Shown: one piece after another, positions 49,530 to 58,480 of the stretch
Layout of the letters: every line of letters begins with the position of its first letter
How positions within the stretch are numbered: position 1 is the first letter of the stretch
Assembly (NCBI GenBank): GCA_910580235.1
Contig: CAJTVU010000004.1
Location: 248,001 to 312,000 of the forward strand
DNA from: an uncultured Dorea sp.
GTDB taxonomy: Bacteria > Bacillota > Clostridia > Lachnospirales > Lachnospiraceae
Length of the DNA stretch: 64,000 bases
Reading direction: 5' to 3'
Made by a program: the position numbers and the translations under genes
Notes under the pieces: model-generated
What the model was told of the DNA's origin: nothing
Databases searched by the model: none
Seen by the model: only the letters and a program-made list of their open reading frames with translations

Positions 49530-51296
49530 TTACTTTAGCTTCGTATATCCGGTCCCATATTTGCTCATGCTGTCCAGGTGATCGGTATGTAACAACAGAT
49601 GCGCCTTATGAGACACCGGCTTCTCAAAATATTCCTCGTACATCTTCTGGATGTCAGGATTCTCATGAGAATGGCGGATCTGCATCTTCTCGTCCAGATC
49701 GTAAAGATTCTTGCCTCGCTCAAAAGCCAGCTCCTCTCCGTCATGGATCGGCTGTCCTCCGCCGCCGACACATCCTCCCGGACATGCCATGACTTCCACG
49801 AAGTCATACTGCGCTTCGCCGGATTCAATCTTCTTAAGCAGAGCTCTCGTATTTCCAAGGCCGCTGACTACCGCTGTCCGTACTTTGATATCGTCAACCA
49901 TAAAGTCCGCTTCCTGCACGCCGTTGTTCTCATTGAACCCTTTGCTTCTGACATCCTTGAAGGCATCTGCAGGAGGGTTCTCTTTCTTGATGATCGCGTA
50001 TGCAGTCCGAAGCGCGGCCTCCATAACGCCGCCGGTCGCTCCAAAGATGACTCCTGCCCCCGTCCCTTCCTGCATTGGGCGGTCGCTCTCAACATCTTTC
50101 AACGTCTCCGGGCGGATGTGAGCAGAACGGATCATCTTCACAAGCTCTCTTGTAGTAACGACCACGTCAACGTCGTGCCCTGCATATTCCTCGTAGAACA
50201 GCTCCATCTCGCACTCTGCCTTCTTCGCCGTACAAGGCATGACAGATACCGCGAATATCTTTTCAGGGCTTACGCCTATCTTCTGTGCGAAATATGTCTT
50301 CATAGCGGCGCCGAACATCTGCTGCGGCGACTTCGCAGTAGACAGATATTTCACGAGATGCGGGTACTGGCTCTTAATGAAGCGTACCCAGCCCGGGCAG
50401 CAGGAGGTGAACATCGGACGGTCTTTCAGCTCGCCTCTCGTGAACCTCTCCACGAACTCCTGCGCCTCTTCCATGATCGTAAGGTCTGCGGAGAATACAG
50501 TGTCAAACACATAGTCTGCTCCCATCCTCTTCAGAGCGTCCATAATCTTTCCGATGGTCGCCTCCTCCAAAGGAAGCCCTATCTGCTCGCCCCAGGCTGC
50601 TCTTACCGCAGGAGCCACCTGCACTACGACAATCTTATCCGGATCCGCGATAGCCTTCCACACCTTCCCAGTATCGCTCCTCTCGCTGAGCGCGCCGGTC
50701 GGGCAATGTGTAATACACTGTCCGCACAGAGAGCAGGCAGACTCTTCGATCGTCTTATGGCCCGATACGTTTACTGTTGTCCTGGATCCTGTCCCTTCCA
50801 GATCCCATATATTCAATCCCTGCACTTTGTCACAGACCTGGATGCAGCGCATACATTTAATACATTTCTCAGAATTCCGGATCAGCGGGAATTCCTTATT
50901 CCATTTCTGATGCTCCAGAACCTGACGGAACGGGATATCCAGTATATCCAGATCGTTCGCTACTTTCTGGAGGCTGCAGTTCCCGCTTCTTGGGCACGTG
51001 ACGCACATACAGTCATGCTGAGAGAGCAAAAGCTCTACTGTATTCCTTCTGTGCTTTCTTACTTTTGGGCTGTTCGTATAGATGACCATGCCCTCTTCCG
51101 CCACATTATTACATGCGGTAAGAAGCTTCTCTTTCCCTTCCAGCTCTACCACGCACACGCGGCAGGCCGCGATCTCATTGATGCCCTTCAGATAGCAAAG
51201 GCTTGGGATAGAAATCCCGTTCTGGTCGGCAGCATCCATGATCGTGGTATTTTCTTTTACCGAAATCTGTTTTCCGTCAATAGTAAGATTTACCAT
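49530..51296 (-). CDS. [FeFe]-hydrogenase catalytic subunit
   Basis: A 588-residue group A enzyme. Domain order: [2Fe-2S] ferredoxin (C34, C45, C48, C62), His-ligated [4Fe-4S] (H94, C98, C101, C107), two [4Fe-4S] clusters (C145/C148/C151/C155 and C188/C191/C194/C198), then the H-cluster with TSCCPGW (297-303), MPCTAKKAE (353-361) and ACPGGCVGGGGQP. It produces or consumes H2 with electrons relayed through the N-terminal clusters. Its start overlaps the partner flavoprotein gene by seven bases. Maturases are not in the window. Confidence 0.95.
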   Translation of the reverse strand: MVNLTIDGKQISVKENTTIMDAADQNGISIPSLCYLKGINEIAACRVCVVELEGKEKLLTACNNVAEEGMVIYTNSPKVRKHRRNTVELLLSQHDCMCVTCPRSGNCSLQKVANDLDILDIPFRQVLEHQKWNKEFPLIRNSEKCIKCMRCIQVCDKVQGLNIWDLEGTGSRTTVNVSGHKTIEESACSLCGQCITHCPTGALSERSDTGKVWKAIADPDKIVVVQVAPAVRAAWGEQIGLPLEEATIGKIMDALKRMGADYVFDTVFSADLTIMEEAQEFVERFTRGELKDRPMFTSCCPGWVRFIKSQYPHLVKYLSTAKSPQQMFGAAMKTYFAQKIGVSPEKIFAVSVMPCTAKKAECEMELFYEEYAGHDVDVVVTTRELVKMIRSAHIRPETLKDVESDRPMQEGTGAGVIFGATGGVMEAALRTAYAIIKKENPPADAFKDVRSKGFNENNGVQEADFMVDDIKVRTAVVSGLGNTRALLKKIESGEAQYDFVEVMACPGGCVGGGGQPIHDGEELAFERGKNLYDLDEKMQIRHSHENPDIQKMYEEYFEKPVSHKAHLLLHTDHLDSMSKYGTGYTKLK

Positions 51297-53122
51297 AATT
51301 TTTCTCTGCCTCCCTTAAATATTCCATATCCAAAATGATCGCACCGTAAGCACCGGCCTGCTTCCTGATCCGCCTCTTTCTTCGTCATGCAGTTCTCGAC
51401 GCCCTCAAAGTCGCAGACTCTCTCGCATGCTTCGCGCTCTGTCAGGTTCACGCGCCCACACGGATCTCTGTCGTCTAAGTTCGGCTCCGGGATCTCCACG
51501 TCACAAGTAATAATATGATGATAGCCCAGATATTCGTCGATATTGGCCGCCACTACTTTAGCCGCCGCGATTGCTTTGATAACGGTGGCAGGGCCGCTGG
51601 CGCTGTCTCCTCCTGCAAAGACGCCCGGCATGTCTTCGAATGCTCCTGTGCTTGTAGTCTTGATCTTCCCACGCGATACTGGTACTCCCGCGTCTTCAAA
51701 ATGTTTCGTCTCAATGCTCTGCCCGATAGCGATGATCAGCGCGTCGCACGGAATGTAGATATCCTCTTCTCCCGTCGGCCTGATGCTTGCACGTCCATCT
51801 TTGATCGCGCTTACCATCTGCGGCGTCACATAAATCCCTCTTACATGGTTGTTCTCATCCACGTCAATGGAGGCAGGCGCTTTCAACGTCTGGAGCTCTA
51901 TCCCTTCTGCAACAGCGCCCTCGATCTCCTCGTAAAGAGCCGTCATATCCGCAACCCTCCTGCGATATACGATGCTGACCTTCTTCGCGCCCAGGCGCTT
52001 CGCAGTACGCACCGCATCCATAGATACGTTCCCGCCTCCGATGACCGCCACTTCTTTGCCGCTCAGATCCATATTCTCGTTCATGCCTACATTCCTTAAG
52101 AATTCTACCGCAGGCAGCACGCCCTCTGCATCTTCTCCCGGGAGCCCCAGCTTCTTATCCGTGCTGGCTCCCACGGAGATAAGGACTGCGTCATATTCTT
52201 TCTGAAGATCCTGAATGGTCACATCCTTGCCAACTTTGACATTATACTTCACTTCCACCCCAGTCTTCAGGATGCTGTTAATATCATCGTCCAGACGATC
52301 TTTAGGCAGGCGGTAGTTCGGTATTCCATACCGCAGCATCCCTCCAAGCTTCGGAAGCATCTCATACACAGTCGTCTGGTGTCCCATCAGCTGTAAATAG
52401 TAAGCCGCGCTAAGCCCGCACGGGCCTCCTCCTAAAACGGCGACTTTCTTGCCTGTGCTCTTTGCACATGCTGGAGGATCCACCTCCCCTGCAAAATCGG
52501 CCGCCACTCTTTTAAGGCCACGGATATTGACGGAATCGTCGACCATATTCCTGCGGCATCTTGCTTCACATGGATGCTCACAGATAAAGCCGCATGTTGT
52601 AGGGAACGGGTTGTCCTTCCTGATCAGACGCACTGCATCTGCATACCGCCCTTCTAATATAAGAGCGATATAGCCTGGTATATCGACGCGCGCCGGGCAC
52701 AGAGATACGCATGGTACGGGCTGGCTGTATGTACAGATACAACGCCCTCTCTCAATATGCTCAACATAATCGTCACGGTATCCGATAAGACCCTTATATA
52801 CCATGTTAGCAGCCTCATAGCCTATGGCGCAGTCTGCTGTCTCCATAATAGAGACTGCCGTCTCCTCCATAACTTCCAGCGTCTCCATAGTCGCTTTTCC
52901 GTCAAGGACATCCGTGATCAGATGGTTCAGCTGGCCAAGGCCGATACGGCACGGGACACATTTCCCGCATGTCTGTGCATGGCACAGCTCCAGAAATGCC
53001 CTCGCCATATCTACCGGACATAAGCCCGGCGGGCTGGATTCGATGCGACGTTCCAGATCTTTGTAGAGGCCTTCTATGACAATGTCTGCTCTACTTGGGG
53101 AATCAATCTCTAACCTACTCAT
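51290..53122 (-). CDS. Hydrogenase-linked NAD(P)/FAD oxidoreductase: NuoF-type Fe-S domain fused to a GltD/NfnB-type flavoprotein
   Basis: A 610-residue protein. Residues 30-115 match the C-terminal 4Fe-4S domain of NuoF/HydB (CGKCVPC at 52-58, fourth Cys C98). About 125-210 is the double Fe-S domain preceding GltD (CVSLCPARVDIPGY, CGFICEHPCEARC). Then come FAD-binding GGGPCG at 231-236, the second dinucleotide fold (IGGGNVSMDA, YRRR) and a C-terminal Cys motif (CLRCDHFGYG). The FMN/NADH domain of NuoF is absent. AAGGAGG before ATG 53122 decides the start. It should link HydA to NAD(P)H. Confidence 0.9.
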   Translation of the reverse strand: MSRLEIDSPSRADIVIEGLYKDLERRIESSPPGLCPVDMARAFLELCHAQTCGKCVPCRIGLGQLNHLITDVLDGKATMETLEVMEETAVSIMETADCAIGYEAANMVYKGLIGYRDDYVEHIERGRCICTYSQPVPCVSLCPARVDIPGYIALILEGRYADAVRLIRKDNPFPTTCGFICEHPCEARCRRNMVDDSVNIRGLKRVAADFAGEVDPPACAKSTGKKVAVLGGGPCGLSAAYYLQLMGHQTTVYEMLPKLGGMLRYGIPNYRLPKDRLDDDINSILKTGVEVKYNVKVGKDVTIQDLQKEYDAVLISVGASTDKKLGLPGEDAEGVLPAVEFLRNVGMNENMDLSGKEVAVIGGGNVSMDAVRTAKRLGAKKVSIVYRRRVADMTALYEEIEGAVAEGIELQTLKAPASIDVDENNHVRGIYVTPQMVSAIKDGRASIRPTGEEDIYIPCDALIIAIGQSIETKHFEDAGVPVSRGKIKTTSTGAFEDMPGVFAGGDSASGPATVIKAIAAAKVVAANIDEYLGYHHIITCDVEIPEPNLDDRDPCGRVNLTEREACERVCDFEGVENCMTKKEADQEAGRCLRCDHFGYGIFKGGREKLW

Positions 53123-53165
53123 TTTCCGCCTTTCCTCCTTGTATGTATTGTTAAATATTTTCACC

Positions 53166-53174
53166 ATTATACCA
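53166..53174 (-). promoter_or_regulatory. Extended -10 promoter of the hydrogenase operon
   Basis: TGGTATAAT on the minus strand (53174-53166) is an extended -10 element; a TTACAA about 17 bases further upstream is a weak -35. The start codon is about 40 bases away. Confidence 0.5.
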
Positions 53175-53281
53175 TTACTCTTGTAAATTTGTAACTAAAA
53201 TTTATCAATGTACTTAATTTTACACAATCGTGATTTTTTTAACGAGACAATACAGGAACAAAGCGGAGCTTCCTATATGAT

Positions 53282-53314
53282 AAAAAAAGGGCTGTCGGTC
53301 CAGACCGACAGCCC
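53282..53314 (-). terminator. Strong terminator of the ribosomal operon after rplQ
   Basis: GGGCTGTCGGTC (53289-53300) and GACCGACAGCCC (53303-53314) form a perfect 12-bp stem followed leftwards by seven T. It ends the spc/alpha transcript. Confidence 0.95.
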
Positions 53315-53332
53315 TTCTGAGGCTTATCAACT

Positions 53333-53869
53333 TTACACAAGCTCGATAAGGACTTCCATCGCCGCATCGCCTTTGCGCTGCCCAATCTTTACGATCCTTG
53401 TGTAACCGCCGTTGCGGTTTTCATATTTTGGAGCGATCTCGTCAAAAAGCCTCGCAACGAGATCCACCTGCTTCGTATTCCTTTTTCTTCCTGCTGCCGC
53501 AGTCGGAACGTCTTTCACCGGATACAGCACTTTCAGCATCTGATGACGTGCGTGGAGCCTGCTTGGAAGATCTTTCTTAATCTTCTTCTCAACCTCGTCA
53601 TATACGGTAACCTTCTTGCCGTCTACAACTTCTTTTACTCTCTTGCCGTCCTTATCTTTGCGAGCCACTTTTGCTTTAACAGTAACCTCTTCAAAATTAT
53701 CTCTCTCTTTTACCGCCATCGCGATAAGGCCTTCGGCGATCTTGCGGATCTCTTTTGCTCTCGCCTCAGTCGTCCTGATCTTGCCGTGGGTGATCAGCGC
53801 CGTCACCTGGTTTCTTAATAATGCTTTTCTCTGGCTTGATGTTCTGCCGAGCTTCCTATACTTTGCCAT
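53333..53869 (-). CDS. rplQ: 50S ribosomal protein L17 with internal extensions
   Basis: Normal L17 starts and ends are clear (KYRKLGRTSSQRKALLRN; FDEIAPKYENRNGGYTRI ... ELV), but the protein has 178 residues instead of about 120. Extra lysine-rich stretches occupy about residues 56-103 and 116-134, flanking RLHARHQML. Such enlargements are known to me from Lachnospiraceae L17. Last gene of the alpha operon. Confidence 0.95.
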   Translation of the reverse strand: MAKYRKLGRTSSQRKALLRNQVTALITHGKIRTTEARAKEIRKIAEGLIAMAVKERDNFEEVTVKAKVARKDKDGKRVKEVVDGKKVTVYDEVEKKIKKDLPSRLHARHQMLKVLYPVKDVPTAAAGRKRNTKQVDLVARLFDEIAPKYENRNGGYTRIVKIGQRKGDAAMEVLIELV

Positions 53870-53977
53870 CTTCTAATCCTCCATATCTACACTTGGTTAT
53901 ACTCTTCGGGCTTACTAGCCAAATGCTCCCGCCAGGCTCTTCGGGCTTACTGGCGGAAATATTATCGGGCTGCTGCT
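53870..53977 (-). other. Structured spacer between rpoA and rplQ
   Basis: Two 15-base direct repeats CTCTTCGGGCTTACT (53902-53916 and 53937-53951) flank a hairpin CCGCCAG/CTGGCGG (53929-53956). No gene is seen. The rplQ ribosome-binding site GGAGG is at the left end. Confidence 0.7.
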
Positions 53978-54937
53978 TTACTCTTCGCCCTTGCTTAAGC
54001 TCAGCCCCAGCTCCTCAAGTTTTGCAAGTACTTCTTCCAGAGACTTACGTCCCAGGTTACGCACTTTCATCATGTCTTCCGGGGTCCTGTTCGTCAATTC
54101 TTCGACCGTATTGATGCTGGCCCTTTTCAGGCAATTGTAAGAACGAACAGACAGCTCTAATTCGTCAATGTTCATCTCAAGCACTTTCTCTTTCTCATCA
54201 TCCTCTTTCTCAATCATGACTTCAGCAGCCTGCGCCACTTCGGACAAATCGATAAAGAGCCTTAAGTGCTCGCTGAGTACTTTCGCCGCAAGGCTCACCG
54301 CCTCGTCGGGAAGTAATGTACCGTTCGTATATACGTCTAATGTCAGCTTATCAAAGTCTGTAATCTGACCGACACGTGTATTCTCTACTGTGAGGTTCAC
54401 ACGTTCTACCGGGGTGTAGATAGAATCGATCGGGATCATCGCTATCGGCGAATCGTCCTTCTTATTCTTATCAGCGCTGCTATAGCCTCTTCCCTTTGTA
54501 ATAGTAAGCTCCATATACAGCTTGCTGTCAGCACCTCCGTTTAAAGTTGCGATAACAGTGTCAGGATTCATGATCTCAATATCCTGATCTACCTGAATAT
54601 CTGCTGCCGTAACAACACCTTCGCCCTCGAACTCAATGTACGCCGTCTTCGGCTCATCTGTATCCGATGTATTCTTAATCGCCAATGATTTAAGATTCAT
54701 GACAATCTCTGTAACATCTTCCTTAACGCCTGGGATAGAGCTGAACTCATGCAGCACGCCATCAATCTTTACCTGGCTGACAGCAGCGCCGGGAAGTGAT
54801 GAAAGCATGATCCTTCTAAGAGAATTGCCTAATGTTGTGCCATATCCCCTCTCCAAAGGCTCTACAACAAATCTTCCATACTTTTTATCTTCTGAAATCT
54901 CTGTTATCTCAATATTGGGTTTATTAAAATCAAACAC
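53978..54937 (-). CDS. rpoA: RNA polymerase alpha subunit
   Basis: A 319-residue alpha subunit. The N-terminal assembly domain (GYGTTLGNSLRRIMLSSLPG; residues 1-235) and C-terminal DNA/activator-binding domain (ELSVRSYNCLKRASINTVEEL and LGRKSLEEV) are joined by an acidic linker. Follows rpsD by 31 bases, as in the classical alpha operon. Confidence 0.97.
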   Translation of the reverse strand: MFDFNKPNIEITEISEDKKYGRFVVEPLERGYGTTLGNSLRRIMLSSLPGAAVSQVKIDGVLHEFSSIPGVKEDVTEIVMNLKSLAIKNTSDTDEPKTAYIEFEGEGVVTAADIQVDQDIEIMNPDTVIATLNGGADSKLYMELTITKGRGYSSADKNKKDDSPIAMIPIDSIYTPVERVNLTVENTRVGQITDFDKLTLDVYTNGTLLPDEAVSLAAKVLSEHLRLFIDLSEVAQAAEVMIEKEDDEKEKVLEMNIDELELSVRSYNCLKRASINTVEELTNRTPEDMMKVRNLGRKSLEEVLAKLEELGLSLSKGEE

Positions 54938-54968
54938 TAAAGTCCACCTCCTGTGGTGTTACGGGTTA

Positions 54969-55562
54969 TTATTTAGAATACAGCTCGACGATCAGCATCT
55001 CATCTACCGGAACATCGATCGCTTCACGGGACGGAAGCTCTTTCACAGTCCCTTTTAAATTCTCCGCATCTACCTCGAGCCAATCCGGGACCATGCGCCC
55101 TCCTGTAACCTCTACAATCTCTTTGTACCTCGGAGATCCTTTGTGCTTTTCTTTAATCTCGATCACATCCCCGGCCTTCACCAGATAAGACGGGATATTC
55201 ACCTGCTTTCCATTGACAAGCACATGCTTGTGGCCTACGATCTGTCTGGACTCACGCCTTGTCCTTGCAAGCCCCATACGGAATACGACGTTATCCAGCC
55301 TTGTCTCCAGAAGCACCATCAGGTTCTCGCCTGTCATGCCCTTCATCTGTTTCGCTTTCTTATAATAATTTCTGAAAGGCTTCTCCAGAACGCCATAGAT
55401 GAATTTTGCTTTCTGCTTCTCGCGGAGCTGAAGCCCGTACTCGCTCATCTTCCTGCCTGATCTTCTCAGCTGTCTGTTAGATTTTTTATCAATTCCTAAA
55501 TATACCGGATCCATTCCAAGGGAACGGCATCTTTTCAGAACCGGAACTCTATTTACTGCCAT
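54969..55562 (-). CDS. rpsD: 30S ribosomal protein S4
   Basis: A 197-residue S4. The S4 RNA-binding domain is clear (RLDNVVFRMGLARTRRESRQ, HKHVLVNGKQVNIPSY). The N-terminus lacks the zinc-cysteine motif found in some S4 proteins. S4 autoregulates alpha-operon translation in other bacteria. Confidence 0.97.
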   Translation of the reverse strand: MAVNRVPVLKRCRSLGMDPVYLGIDKKSNRQLRRSGRKMSEYGLQLREKQKAKFIYGVLEKPFRNYYKKAKQMKGMTGENLMVLLETRLDNVVFRMGLARTRRESRQIVGHKHVLVNGKQVNIPSYLVKAGDVIEIKEKHKGSPRYKEIVEVTGGRMVPDWLEVDAENLKGTVKELPSREAIDVPVDEMLIVELYSK

Positions 55563-55582
55563 GTCTTCATTTCCCTCCTAAA

Positions 55583-55978
55583 TTAGACTCTTCTGCGCTT
55601 CGGTGGACGGCAACCATTATGTGGTACCGGAGTAACGTCCTTGATGCTTGTCACATCGATCCCGCATGCCTGAAGGGCACGGATCGCTGCCTCTCTTCCT
55701 GACCCCGGCCCTTTGACCATAACGTCAACGGACTTCAGGCCGTGTATCAGTGCTGCTTTCGCTGCAGTCTCCGCCGCCATCTGCGCCGCATAAGGGGTAG
55801 ATTTCCTTGAACCTCTAAATCCCAGACCGCCTGCACTTGCCCATGAAAGTGCGTTACCCTGTGCATCTGTCAATGTAACGATGGTGTTATTAAAAGATGA
55901 CTGGATATGTGCTTGTCCGCGTTCAACGTTTTTCTTGACACGTTTTTTTGTCACTTTCTTTGTAACTTTCTTTGCCAT
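55583..55978 (-). CDS. rpsK: 30S ribosomal protein S11
   Basis: A 131-residue S11 with AHIQSSFNNTIVTLTD, FRGSRKSTPYAAQ, and the C-terminal DVTPVPHNGCRPPKRRRV. Lys-rich N-terminus normal. Upstream of it lies a 175-base structured spacer. Confidence 0.97.
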   Translation of the reverse strand: MAKKVTKKVTKKRVKKNVERGQAHIQSSFNNTIVTLTDAQGNALSWASAGGLGFRGSRKSTPYAAQMAAETAAKAALIHGLKSVDVMVKGPGSGREAAIRALQACGIDVTSIKDVTPVPHNGCRPPKRRRV

Positions 55979-56044
55979 AATAAAACTAACCTACGCTTTC
56001 TTGATTCTTATTTGAATTAGCTTGTTACCTTAAAATAGTGCCGT

Positions 56045-56154
56045 GCATGTTCGCTCAGCTAAATTCATGCTACGCATTCATTAAGATTCGCGAACGGCCT
56101 CGCACTAAATTCGAGCTGCGTTTCCAACTTGCTCTCATCAAGTTGCTTTCGGCC
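56045..56154 (-). other. Structured repeat element A, after rpsM
   Basis: This 110-base spacer on the transcribed strand begins GGCCGAAAGCAACTT and ends GCGAACATGC. GTTCGC (56095-56090) pairs with GCGAAC (56054-56049); CAACTTG/CAAGTTG form a local hairpin; GGCC at the start can pair with GAGGCCG. It aligns almost base for base with element B (62748-62856), with compensatory changes. No protein is evident. Confidence 0.75.
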
Positions 56155-56522
56155 TACTTTTTCTTGTTTGCTACTGTCCTCTTCGGGCCTTTTCTTGTCC
56201 TTGCGTTCGTCTTTGTCTTCTGACCGCGCACCGGAAGCCCTTTTCTGTGGCGGATGCCTCTGTAGCACCCAATTTCCTGTAACCTCTTAATATTAAGAGC
56301 GATCTCTCTTCTAAGATCACCCTCGACCATCTGTGTCTCGTCGATAACTGCGCTGATCTTCTTTACATCTTCATCTGTAAGATCTCTGCAGCGGATGTCA
56401 GGGCTTACTCCTGCCTCTGCCAGAATACGGTTTGAGCTTGATCTTCCGATCCCGTAGATATAAGTCAACCCGATCTCAACACGTTTGTCTCTTGGTAAAT
56501 CTACACCTGCAATACGAGCCAT
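56154..56522 (-). CDS. rpsM: 30S ribosomal protein S13
   Basis: A 122-residue S13: MARIAGVDLPRDKRVEIGLTYIYGIG, RGIRHRKGLPVRGQKTKTNARTRKGP and a Lys-rich end. The frame opens at 56549, but GGAGG lies just before ATG 56522 and the family starts there. Confidence 0.97.
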   Translation of the reverse strand: MARIAGVDLPRDKRVEIGLTYIYGIGRSSSNRILAEAGVSPDIRCRDLTDEDVKKISAVIDETQMVEGDLRREIALNIKRLQEIGCYRGIRHRKGLPVRGQKTKTNARTRKGPKRTVANKKK

Positions 56523-56800
56523 GTGAATTTTCCTCCATTTTCTTTTCACTTTTTGATACTGACTTTAATAGGGACTACTGAGTAGCTGGCGAGCTATCCT
56601 TGAGCCTGCTACACTTCTCGTCCAGGCGTGTTCGGTCCACGCCCTTTCCGGCCGCCGGTGTCTCCGGCAATGACGGGCCGGCATTAGAAGCAATATACGA
56701 GGATATCCACCGGCTAAAGGTGCTCCTTGTATATTAAACAGCCTGCGCGCCTTACAGCGCACAGCTATCAGCCGCCTGAATCACGATCCATCCTTAAGCG
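56523..56800 (-). other. Structured spacer between rpmJ and rpsM
   Basis: About 278 bases without a gene. On the transcribed strand several hairpins follow each other: AATATAC..GTATATT near 56690-56735, a CCGG-rich stem near 56650-56685, GGCGTG..CACGCC near 56623-56645, and GTAGC-A-GGC with GCC-A-GCTAC near 56580-56615. Only the rpsM ribosome-binding site is otherwise recognisable. Confidence 0.65.
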
Positions 56801-56914
56801 CTAGCCTTGTCTCTGCTTGTGCTTTGGATTCTCGCAAATGATGCGGATGCTTCCTTTTCTTTTAATTACTTTGCATTTTTCGCAAATTGGCTTTACTGAT
56901 GATCTAACCTTCAT
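56801..56914 (-). CDS. rpmJ: 50S ribosomal protein L36
   Basis: A 37-codon gene, read by eye: MKVRSSVKPICEKC, then KVIKRKGSIRIICENPKH, ending KQRQG. The zinc-ribbon ligands C11, C14, C27 and H32 are present, so this is the Zn-binding form. AAAGGAGG lies about ten bases before ATG 56914. Confidence 0.97.
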   Translation of the reverse strand: MKVRSSVKPICEKCKVIKRKGSIRIICENPKHKQRQG

Positions 56915-57232
56915 GTGAGATCCTCCTTTCCTCCATTGCTATGCTTTTCTATGCCCGCTCGGACATACTTATTTGCACATCTCCGGATTCCCGCTTCCTT
57001 TGCCGCGGTATTTTGCGAGAACACATACCCGTCCGGGCATCCCCTGTACGCGCCCTAACAGGGCGGTCGGACGAACGTCCGATATACGCTCAGAGATAAA
57101 AACGCAGAAATGCGCTTATATATTATATCACTCTATGTCAAGGAAAGTCAACAAGAATTTTAAGGCCTGTCTGCCCTATGAAAAAAAGGACAAAATGATA
57201 ACCCATTCTGTCCCTCCCGCACTTCTCTTAAT
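56915..57232 (-). other. Structured spacer between infA and rpmJ
   Basis: About 318 bases with no gene. Compact hairpins are TCGGACG/CGTCCGA (57067-57082) and CGCCCT/AGGGCG (57051-57065), with a further inverted GCCCGGACGGG segment near 57030-57042. The half next to infA is A/T-rich and includes a run of A at 57181-57186, read leftwards as T, which could act as a weak terminator. Confidence 0.65.
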
Positions 57233-57451
57233 CTACTTATCCCTCCAGATGATCCTCCCTTTTGAAAGATCATACGGCGACAGCTCCAGCGTCACTTTAT
57301 CGCCCGGTAAGATTTTGATAAAGTTCATCCTGAGCTTTCCGCTGATATGTGCAAGTACTTGATGCCCATTCTCAAGCTCCACCTGGAACATTGCGTTAGG
57401 CAGCTTCTCTACTACGGTTCCCTCAATTTCAATCACGTCAGCTTTTGACAT
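57233..57451 (-). CDS. infA: Translation initiation factor IF-1
   Basis: A 72-residue OB-fold protein, MSKADVIEIEGTVVEKLPNA at the start, GHQVLAHISGKLRMN and VTLELSPYDLSKGRI. Standard length. Follows the KOW-protein gene by 13 bases. Confidence 0.97.
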   Translation of the reverse strand: MSKADVIEIEGTVVEKLPNAMFQVELENGHQVLAHISGKLRMNFIKILPGDKVTLELSPYDLSKGRIIWRDK

Positions 57452-57464
57452 ATGCGTCGTCCTC

Positions 57465-57713
57465 CTACTCTTCTTCCTTATTACGATTCTTCAATATATA
57501 TTTAATCTTCACGTCAGTAATCTCTGAAATGTCATATTGCTCACAGATCAGCTGTACATGCTTCTTCTTCTTTTTTTTCAGCCTGTCCAGAGTTCTAGCT
57601 CTGCCGTCTGCTAAATATACATATGTCCCGTCGTCCTGGATTATCACATAAACTTTCCCAGCGTCATGGCCTGCCGTGGAGCGTGCGAGCATCCCTTCTT
57701 TATACCTGTCCAT
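57465..57713 (-). CDS. KOW-domain RNA-binding protein (L14e-like)
   Basis: An 82-residue protein with a KOW/SH3-like start (GMLARSTAGHDAGKVYVIIQDDG) and a lysine-rich centre. Such small proteins sit between map and infA in many Firmicutes, as here (one base after map, 13 before infA). RNA or ribosome binding is inferred; no defined function. Confidence 0.85.
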   Translation of the reverse strand: MDRYKEGMLARSTAGHDAGKVYVIIQDDGTYVYLADGRARTLDRLKKKKKKHVQLICEQYDISEITDVKIKYILKNRNKEEE

Positions 57714-57714
57714 A

Positions 57715-58476
57715 TCACATCTCTCCTGTCAGAGTCAGGAGTATCGGCTCTCCGGCTGTAATCAGCACTGTATTCTCATAATGTGCCGACAGGCTCCCGT
57801 CTCTTGTCACCACGGTCCACTCGTCCTCAAGCCAGTCCACTTCCCACCCTCCGGCATTAATCATCGGCTCGATGGCGAGGGTCATCCCGGCTCTTAGCTT
57901 CACGCCTTTCCTGCTCATTACATAATTCGGTATTTCCGGCGCTTCATGGAGGCTTCCTCCAATCCCGTGCCCGCACAGATCCCGGACTACTCCGCACCCG
58001 TTCTTTTCAACATACCGTCCGATCGCCCCTGAGATATCAGATAGATGATTGCCCTCTTTTGCATATTTTATACCTTCAAAGAAGCTTTCACGGGCCACCC
58101 GTATAAGGTTCCTTGCTTCTTCGCTCACCTCGCCGACGGCATGGGTCCTCGCCGCATCAGAATGGTAGCCTTTATAGATGACGCCTGCATCCAGGCTTAC
58201 GATATCGCCTTCCTTAACGATACGCTTATCGTTCGGGATGCCGTGGACGACCTCTTCATTGAGGGACACGCAGATAGACGCCGGATAACCTCTGTAGCCG
58301 AGGAAGGAAGGGGTGCAGCCATAGCTTCTGATCACTTCCTCCCCCAGACGGTCGATCTCTTTCGTGCTCATACCTGGGCGCAGCGCTTTCTGAAGCTCGC
58401 CGTGGACAATCTCAAGGATACGCCCCGCTTCTGTCATAAGCTCTATCTCTCTCGCTGATTTAATGGTAATAGGCAT
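57715..58476 (-). CDS. map: Methionine aminopeptidase
   Basis: A 253-residue type I enzyme removing initiator Met. Metal ligands appear in LDAGVIYKGYHSDAART (two Asp), GHGIGGSLHEAP (His), AIEPM (Glu) and EWTVVTRDGSLSAHYENTV (Glu). Four bases after adk, in the usual secY-adk-map order. Confidence 0.97.
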   Translation of the reverse strand: MPITIKSAREIELMTEAGRILEIVHGELQKALRPGMSTKEIDRLGEEVIRSYGCTPSFLGYRGYPASICVSLNEEVVHGIPNDKRIVKEGDIVSLDAGVIYKGYHSDAARTHAVGEVSEEARNLIRVARESFFEGIKYAKEGNHLSDISGAIGRYVEKNGCGVVRDLCGHGIGGSLHEAPEIPNYVMSRKGVKLRAGMTLAIEPMINAGGWEVDWLEDEWTVVTRDGSLSAHYENTVLITAGEPILLTLTGEM

Positions 58477-58480
58477 GAGG

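Noticed and set aside
49599..51338. A 579-codon plus-strand frame opposite the hydrogenase gene
   Set aside because: It mirrors hydA in an antisense frame, has no ribosome-binding site or recognisable motif, and its translation is Cys/His/Arg-rich in the way antisense shadows of Fe-S proteins are.
56065..56268. A 67-codon minus-strand frame spanning the rpsM 3' end and the following spacer
   Set aside because: It overlaps rpsM in another frame and reads through structured element A; no start signal supports it.
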